Below are positions 4,597-8,462 of a stretch of 8,462 nucleotides of DNA, one piece after another. Position 1 is the first letter of the stretch. Every line of letters starts with the position of its first letter. Where the stretch lies: the NCBI GenBank assembly GCA_945787595.1, contig CALZJV010000600.1, positions 1 to 8,462 of the forward strand, written 5' to 3'. Origin of the DNA: an uncultured Desulfobacterales bacterium (GTDB lineage Bacteria; Desulfobacterota; Desulfobacteria; Desulfobacterales; JAFDCJ01). The position numbers were made by a program, and so were the translations under genes. The notes beneath the pieces are model-generated. The model ran no database searches. It was given only the letters and a program-made list of their open reading frames with translations, and had not been told where the DNA came from.

Positions 4597-5397
4597 ATGG
4601 TAGACAATCACAGTGGAAGGCAATTTGCCGGAGCAACCCGTTTGCCACTGCTGCTCAAAGGCGAGCCGGGCACGGGTAAGACCATGCTTGCCCATGCGAT
4701 AGCAGAAAATTTGAAAATGCCGTTGATAGTGCTCAACGTTAAATCCAGTATGAAGCTGGTAGAAGCATTGTACCAGTATGACACCCTGACACGGCTCAAC
4801 GACAGCCGTTTCGGAGATTCTAGCCGCAATGTCAGCAATATTGAAGACTATATAAAAATGGGCAAGATCGGACAGGCATTTACTGCCGATATCAGGACCG
4901 TACTTTTAATCGATGAAATCGACAAAGCGGATACTGATTTTCAGGATGACATGCTGGATGTCCTGGATCAAATGGAATTTGATATCATCGAGATTGATAA
5001 AACCATCAAAGCCCTGACTCGTCCGGTCATAATCATCACCTCAAACGCCAAAAAAGACCTGTCGGATCCGTTTTTAGGACGGTGTAATTTCCACCATATC
5101 GCCTTTCCCGATCCGGACATGATGCGCCGGATAATCGGTGTTCATTTCCCCGAAATCGACACGGAACTAATGGAAAAGGCCATTTCCGCCTTTTACCGCA
5201 TGCGCAAGCTGGACGCCGTTGAAAAAAAACCGGCGACCCGGGAATTGATAAACTGGATCAGAGCTCTGCGTGCGGACCCTGATTTTAAACCCAAACAGTT
5301 GGCCAAAGGGGACCTGCCATATCTTGGGGTGCTGTTTAAGAAAAGCCAGGACTATCACAGGGCTCAAAGTATGCTAAACGGCCGCAGAATGAACTAA
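4597..5397 (+). CDS. MoxR-family AAA+ ATPase
   Basis: This 266-residue AAA+ ATPase belongs to the MoxR group that pairs with VWA proteins. It has Walker A GEPGTGKT (22-29), Walker B LLIDEID (103-109), sensor 1 ITSN (147-150), an arginine-finger region FLGRC (R162) and a sensor-2-like PATRE (212-216). YQYDTLTRLNDSRFGD (59-74) is typical of the family. These ATPases act as chaperones that remodel or insert cofactors into target complexes. ATG 4597 has GAGG (4587-4590) 6 nt upstream. The N-terminus before Walker A seems about 10-15 residues shorter than usual. The frame upstream stays open to a TAA at 4549-4551 and encodes QEKARYS, which resembles the expected family start, but it contains no ATG, GTG or TTG. 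The VWA partner follows 90 bp downstream. The target is unknown. Confidence 0.9.
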   Translation: MVDNHSGRQFAGATRLPLLLKGEPGTGKTMLAHAIAENLKMPLIVLNVKSSMKLVEALYQYDTLTRLNDSRFGDSSRNVSNIEDYIKMGKIGQAFTADIRTVLLIDEIDKADTDFQDDMLDVLDQMEFDIIEIDKTIKALTRPVIIITSNAKKDLSDPFLGRCNFHHIAFPDPDMMRRIIGVHFPEIDTELMEKAISAFYRMRKLDAVEKKPATRELINWIRALRADPDFKPKQLAKGDLPYLGVLFKKSQDYHRAQSMLNGRRMN

Positions 5398-5448
5398 ATA
5401 GCAGAGGGCATGGGGTTTGAATGGTGTATTGGTCCCTTTTTCACTAGG

Positions 5449-5469
5449 CGCCATGCACCATGCACTTTG
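5449..5469. repeat. three degenerate 7-mers between the MoxR and VWA genes
   Basis: CGCCATG, CACCATG and CACTTTG are consecutive 7-nt units. The first two differ at two bases. ATGGTGTAT upstream (about 5421-5429) is nearly complementary to ATGCACCAT here, so a hairpin with one mismatch can form around 5421-5461. This lies in the 90-bp gap separating an otherwise coupled gene pair. Confidence 0.45.
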
Positions 5470-5470
5470 C

Positions 5471-5483
5471 CAAGCGAAGCTTG
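5471..5483. promoter_or_regulatory. GNA mini-hairpin just before the VWA start codon
   Basis: CAAGC-GAA-GCTTG is a perfect 5-bp stem with a GAA loop, ending 4 nt before ATG 5488. It occupies the place of a Shine-Dalgarno, and no AGGAGG-like sequence is present. Its GCGAAGC core is a well-known unusually stable mini-hairpin. It may limit initiation on this gene or simply be a repeat remnant. Confidence 0.45.
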
Positions 5484-5487
5484 AAAC

Positions 5488-6678
5488 ATGTTTGTCGATT
5501 TTTTCTATAAACTTAAAGAAGTGGGAATACCGGTCAGCCCGACGGCGTTTTTGACGCTTCAAAAGGCACTCGGAAACGGATTGGTAAATACCCTGAATGA
5601 TTTTTATACGGCCTCCCGTGCGATTCTTGTGAAAAGTGAACGGTATTTTGATTTGTATGATCAGGTTTTTGCCCACCATTTCCAGGGTGCTGAATTGCCC
5701 GATTATGAGGGGATCGAACTCGATCAATTGGCCCGGACCATGCTGGAAGCCTGGCTTCAAAATCCCCGCGAGTTATCCAAATTACTGGGAATGGACGAAT
5801 CAGCCCTGGCGAAACTGACCCCCGAAGAGTTGATCGAATATTTTAAAGAGCGCCTTAAAGAGCAGACCGAAGCGCACCATGGCGGTGCCAAATGGATCGG
5901 CACAGGCGGGTATTCTCCTGTAGGCCATTCGGGTTACCATCCGGGGGGAATGCGGGTGGGTGGTGTTTCCGGAAATAAATCAGCCGTGAAAGTGGCCATG
6001 GATAGGCGATATAAAGATTATTCCCAAAGTGGACCTCTGACCCATGCGATGGTCGGAGAAGCCTTAAAAAGGTTACGTAATCTGATTCCGGTGGGTCCCG
6101 AAGACCAGGTAAATATTGACAAGACCATTTACCAGACCATGAAAAACGCCGGTGAGATCGAGATTGTTTTTGACAGGCGTTTAAAAAATCGGCTGAAAGT
6201 GATACTGGCCATCGACAATGGTGGCTGGTCCATGGATCCCTATGTAACTGTCGTTCAGACGCTTTTCGATTATTCCAGAAACCAGTTTAAGGATTTAAAG
6301 ACCTATTTTTTTCACAACACGATTTACACCACCCTCTGGGGAGATCCGGCGCGGTATAAAAAGCCCCGGCGCATTGAAGAATTTGCCCGTCTGGACTCCC
6401 AAACCCGGTTCATCATGGTCGGGGACGCCAGCATGGCGCCTTATGAATTGATGGCCAGCGACGGATCCATTCACCTTGAGGAGCGCAGCGGCATGCCAAG
6501 TATAGAATGCCTCAATTTTCTTGCCCAAACTTTTCCCCATTCCGTTTGGTTAAATCCCGTGCCGGCATCCATGTGGCACTACACCCACACGATTAGCGCC
6601 ATCCGCGAGATCTTTCCCATGTTTGAGTTGACTCTCGACGGCCTGGAGGAGGCGGTCGCGCATTTGTTGGCGAAGTGA
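5488..6678 (+). CDS. VWA-domain protein (CoxE-like), partner of the MoxR ATPase
   Basis: This 396-residue protein has an N-terminal helical region (1-125), then the conserved linker WIGTGGYSPVGHSGYHPGG (136-154) seen in MoxR-associated VWA proteins. The von Willebrand A fold begins near 233. Its metal-ion-dependent adhesion site region is AIDNGGWSMDPY (241-252). Relatives as I recall them have DVGGSM, so a Trp seems to be inserted between Gly and Ser, and the canonical DxSxS is not met. FFHNTIY (274-280), VGDASMAPYE (311-320) and WLNPVP (354-359) are further family blocks. ATG 5488 is the only option because TGA 5482-5484 precedes it in frame, and it lacks a Shine-Dalgarno. There is no signal peptide or membrane helix, so it should be cytoplasmic. 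It probably bridges the MoxR ATPase to its substrate. Confidence 0.9.
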   Translation: MFVDFFYKLKEVGIPVSPTAFLTLQKALGNGLVNTLNDFYTASRAILVKSERYFDLYDQVFAHHFQGAELPDYEGIELDQLARTMLEAWLQNPRELSKLLGMDESALAKLTPEELIEYFKERLKEQTEAHHGGAKWIGTGGYSPVGHSGYHPGGMRVGGVSGNKSAVKVAMDRRYKDYSQSGPLTHAMVGEALKRLRNLIPVGPEDQVNIDKTIYQTMKNAGEIEIVFDRRLKNRLKVILAIDNGGWSMDPYVTVVQTLFDYSRNQFKDLKTYFFHNTIYTTLWGDPARYKKPRRIEEFARLDSQTRFIMVGDASMAPYELMASDGSIHLEERSGMPSIECLNFLAQTFPHSVWLNPVPASMWHYTHTISAIREIFPMFELTLDGLEEAVAHLLAK

Positions 6679-6680
6679 GC

Positions 6681-6715
6681 GGGTCGCGGGTTACGGGTTA
6701 CGGGTTACGGGTAAA
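6681..6715. repeat. GGGTTAC 7-mer tandem repeat
   Basis: Five consecutive 7-nt units start 3 bp after the VWA stop codon: GGGTCGC, three exact GGGTTAC, and GGGTAAA. A further GTTACGGG appears at 6934-6941, just after the second 7-mer array, so related sequence borders that array on both sides. No function is visible. Confidence 0.85.
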
Positions 6716-6754
6716 AAGGGCATAGCGCAGGGCGATTCGAGGCCGCGATATCTA

Positions 6755-6929
6755 CCTGTCTTTTGACATCTGTTTTCTGTCTTCCGTCTTCTGTCTTTCG
6801 TTTTCTGTCATCTGTTTTCTGTCATCTGTCTTCTGTTACTTGTCATCAGTTTTCTGTCAGCTGTCATCTGCCTTCTGTTTTCTGCCTTCTGTTTTCTGTC
6901 TTCTGTTATCTGTCCTCTGTCATCTGTTA
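6755..6929. repeat. TCTGTNN heptanucleotide array, about 25 units
   Basis: From 6769 to 6929 the sequence is 23 uninterrupted 7-bp units of the form TCTGT followed by two variable bases, mostly TT, CT, CA or TA. Two degenerate units (6755-6761 and 6762-6768) extend it to the left. The register never slips over 161 bp even though a minority of units have a mutated core base. Unit ends vary without obvious order. The plus strand is strongly pyrimidine-rich. An ORF through it (6763-6966) is a composition artefact. Cyanobacterial short tandemly repeated repetitive sequences are also heptameric and offer a precedent. Confidence 0.9.
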
Positions 6930-7061
6930 TCAAGTTACGGGACTGGCGGACGGATGCCTGAATTGAGAATCAAACCAATCTATTCTTAATATTTTTTAAA
7001 CTAGATTAGTACCTATTTATTGAAATCACATCATGTTTGCACATGATTTATGCCATAGCCA
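6930..7061. other. AT-rich spacer without a supported gene
   Basis: Between the 7-mer array and the second dispersed repeat I see no ORF with a ribosome binding site. CATGATTTATG-type AT-rich sequence and ATCATGTTTGCACATGAT (7030-7047, a short imperfect inverted repeat with arms ATCATG / CATGAT) are the only structures. Confidence 0.4.
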
Positions 7062-7190
7062 GATTGACTATTTTAGCCTCCGGCTCGGAGAGGAATGCTA
7101 TCGATTTTAATAGAAAAGACAGAGCGAAGCGATACCACAAATCTTCAATCTTCAATATTCAATATTTAATTCCGGCTTGTCCGGCTTGGG
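7062..7190. repeat. dispersed inverted-arm repeat, copy 2, overlapping the end of lysC
   Basis: This copy shares with 4381-4520 a GATTGAC start, a CCTCCGGC segment, ATTTTAA, GAGCGAAGCGA, a run of AATCTTC-type 7-mers (7140-7167) and the ending AATTCCGGCTTGTCCGGCTTGGG-like tract, whose counterpart lies at 4497-4520. The left arm is shorter or decayed. Its right part overlaps the 3' end of the minus-strand aspartokinase gene. The element therefore encodes the final residues and the TGA stop (7159-7161) of that gene. Confidence 0.75.
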
Positions 7191-8394
7191 TATTAATCCA
7201 TTGGTCGTGACATAACCGCACGGCATCTCCGGTGGCCCCCTTAGGAATGAGCAGTGAGATCCGGAAAGACGTCGTTGTGATTCCTGCAATATCAATTTTT
7301 TGCTGTCGGAGCAGACTCATGGTTTGCAGCAACACCACGTTGGTGCGATTGAGGCCTTCGCCGATAAGAGAAAGCGCCGACAGATGGGTGTCGAAGCGAA
7401 TATGCTCGCCCAATCGGTTGATGAGTTGCTGCTTTATCTTTTTCCACCCGTACACGTTCTGGGAGGAAACCACAAACGAGACACCGCAATGGCTGTTTTT
7501 ATCATCTGTTGTTTCGGCATGCAGTTCCTTGATGGGGATCTGTTCTTTTTCCAGGTAATCCAGAGCCCATTGAAAATCGGAGATGGCATTGTCACCATTG
7601 ATCCGAATCCGTGTGATTTCCTGTTCACTGACCACTGCCTGGATACCCAGCACCAAACCCGGCGCCATTTTACGGACAATGGTTTCACGCCCGCGCTCAA
7701 AAGTACTGCGCGCATAGATGGCGATCTGTTTTTCTTTGGCGAACTGTACCGCATGGGCATTAAGCACTTTTGCTCCGGCTGCGCTCATCTCCTGCATTAC
7801 CGGATAGGAGATTTCCGGGAGATGTTTGGCGTCGGCCACCATCGCCGGGTCTGCCGAATAAACACCATCGACGTCGGAATAGATCTCACAGCGTTCGGCA
7901 TCCAGGGCTGCAGCCAGGGCTACTGCCGTGGTGTCCGACCCCCCGCGTCCCAGGGTGGTGATGTCCCTTTTGTAGCTGACGCCCTGGAAACCACCGATGA
8001 CCACTACTTTTCCCTTGGACATTTCATCCTGCACCCGAAAGGGCCTTACCTCAATCACCTGGGCATCGTTATGCCGGTCGTTGGTGATGATTCCGCATTG
8101 GGAACCGGTGAGGGATACGGCATCCATTCCGAGTTGATGTAAAGCCATGCACAGCAGCGACATGGTGATGCGCTCACCGGTGCTCAGCAGCATGTCCATC
8201 TCGCGCCGTGGCGGATCCGGTGACAGGCTCCTGGCCATATTCACGAGGTTATTCGTGGTTTTACCCATGGCGGACACCACGACAGCTACTTGATCGGCTT
8301 CAGCCTTTGCAGAGGCGACCATACGGGCGATTTGCTTTAACTTCTCCACATCAGCGACGCTTGAGCCACCGTATTTGTGGACGATACAAGTCAT
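7159..8394 (-). CDS. lysC: aspartate kinase (aspartokinase)
   Basis: The 411-residue enzyme phosphorylates L-aspartate with ATP, the first step toward lysine/diaminopimelate, threonine, methionine and isoleucine. The kinase domain (1-250) shows KYGGSSVA (7-14), the STGERITM substrate segment (71-78), and [16 protein letters not shown] (149-164). The latter is followed by [12 protein letters not shown] (172-183), both ATP/aspartate-site signatures. Two ACT regulatory domains follow at about 258-325 and 338-398, where end products normally bind. The length is normal for single-function aspartokinases. Residues from about 403 onward (QAGQAGIKY) are encoded by a dispersed repeat and are unlikely to be ancestral. 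ATG 8392-8394 has GAGG (8407-8410) 12 nt upstream, a rather long spacing. Which amino acid inhibits it cannot be told from sequence. Confidence 0.96.
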   Translation of the reverse strand: MTCIVHKYGGSSVADVEKLKQIARMVASAKAEADQVAVVVSAMGKTTNNLVNMARSLSPDPPRREMDMLLSTGERITMSLLCMALHQLGMDAVSLTGSQCGIITNDRHNDAQVIEVRPFRVQDEMSKGKVVVIGGFQGVSYKRDITTLGRGGSDTTAVALAAALDAERCEIYSDVDGVYSADPAMVADAKHLPEISYPVMQEMSAAGAKVLNAHAVQFAKEKQIAIYARSTFERGRETIVRKMAPGLVLGIQAVVSEQEITRIRINGDNAISDFQWALDYLEKEQIPIKELHAETTDDKNSHCGVSFVVSSQNVYGWKKIKQQLINRLGEHIRFDTHLSALSLIGEGLNRTNVVLLQTMSLLRQQKIDIAGITTTSFRISLLIPKGATGDAVRLCHDQWINTQAGQAGIKY

Positions 8395-8462
8395 ATCTTA
8401 ACTTTTCCTCTTTCAGTGTGATCATAGGATGGCGGCGGTTTATACGGTTTTGATGAGATCGG
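8395..8462 (-). other. lysC 5' flank, possible end of an upstream cotranscribed gene
   Basis: One minus-strand frame is open from the window edge for 23 codons and ends in TGA overlapping the lysC ATG (ATGA). A second frame ends in DLIKTV and a TAA about 30 bp earlier. Either could be the tail of an upstream gene in the same operon. The piece is too short to identify. Confidence 0.25.

Noticed and set aside
6755..6929. CRISPR array
   Set aside because: Units are only 7 bp with no spacers of constant length, so it is a tandem microsatellite-like array.
6763..6966. Plus-strand ORF rich in Ser, Val, Cys and Phe
   Set aside because: It is a translation of the TCTGTNN tandem array with no ribosome binding site.
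7300..8142. Long plus-strand ORF of 280 codons
   Set aside because: It lies antisense to the aspartokinase kinase and ACT domains, which have unmistakable motifs; high-GC coding DNA often leaves such shadows.

Overview
The window looks like chromosomal DNA of an anaerobic deltaproteobacterium, most likely a sulfate reducer of the Desulfobacterales/Desulfobacterota type. This is inferred from the gene families (short TatA beside a Cys-rich protein, a core-MetE-type methionine synthase, a MoxR/VWA pair, a two-ACT aspartokinase), the moderate GC content and the intergenic repeats. No database search was possible, so the taxonomy is inference.

Left block, 1-1930, minus strand. Reading in the direction of transcription, a strong sigma70-type promoter (TTGACA-17-TAATAT, 1895-1923) has an 18-bp MarR/SlyA-like palindrome filling its spacer. 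It drives a membrane-anchored alpha/beta hydrolase (1760-1011) that stops before its catalytic His. An out-of-frame remnant of a MarR C-terminal half follows at once (997-824), then a 44-residue protein with a CxxCxxxCP motif (741-607), then an intact MarR regulator (550-119). The block reads as an autoregulated MarR operon that has suffered a deletion. The operator region can also be read as a divergent promoter for a 19-codon plus-strand ORF with no recognisable gene behind it.

Middle, 1947-3308. About 330 bp without a convincing gene hold palindromes. A two-gene minus-strand operon follows: a Cys-rich, probably metal-binding protein (2878-2465) and tatA (2456-2274), with the tatA Shine-Dalgarno overlapping the upstream stop. 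Their promoter (TTGACA-17-TATATT, 2951-2979) is clear. About 330 bp of AT-rich spacer then leads to the plus-strand genes.

Right half, 3309-6678, plus strand. A 355-residue stand-alone MetE catalytic-domain homologue (3309-4376) retains the His-x-Cys...Cys zinc site. A repeat element separates it from a MoxR-family AAA+ ATPase (4597-5397) and its VWA-domain partner (5488-6678), which probably act together as a chaperone-like maturation pair on an unidentified target.

Right end, 6679-8462. A repeat-rich gap comes first: five GGGTTAC-type 7-mers, then a 161-bp array of 23 TCTGTNN 7-mers, then a second copy of the dispersed element also seen at 4381-4520. The minus-strand aspartokinase lysC (8394-7159) runs into that second copy, which supplies its last residues and stop codon.

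A seven-base period recurs in several unrelated intergenic repeats (GGGTTAC, TCTGTNN, AATCTTC, and weakly CRCCATG), and this is the most unusual large-scale property of the window. I see no tRNA, rRNA, CRISPR array, transposase or complete new multi-gene system.
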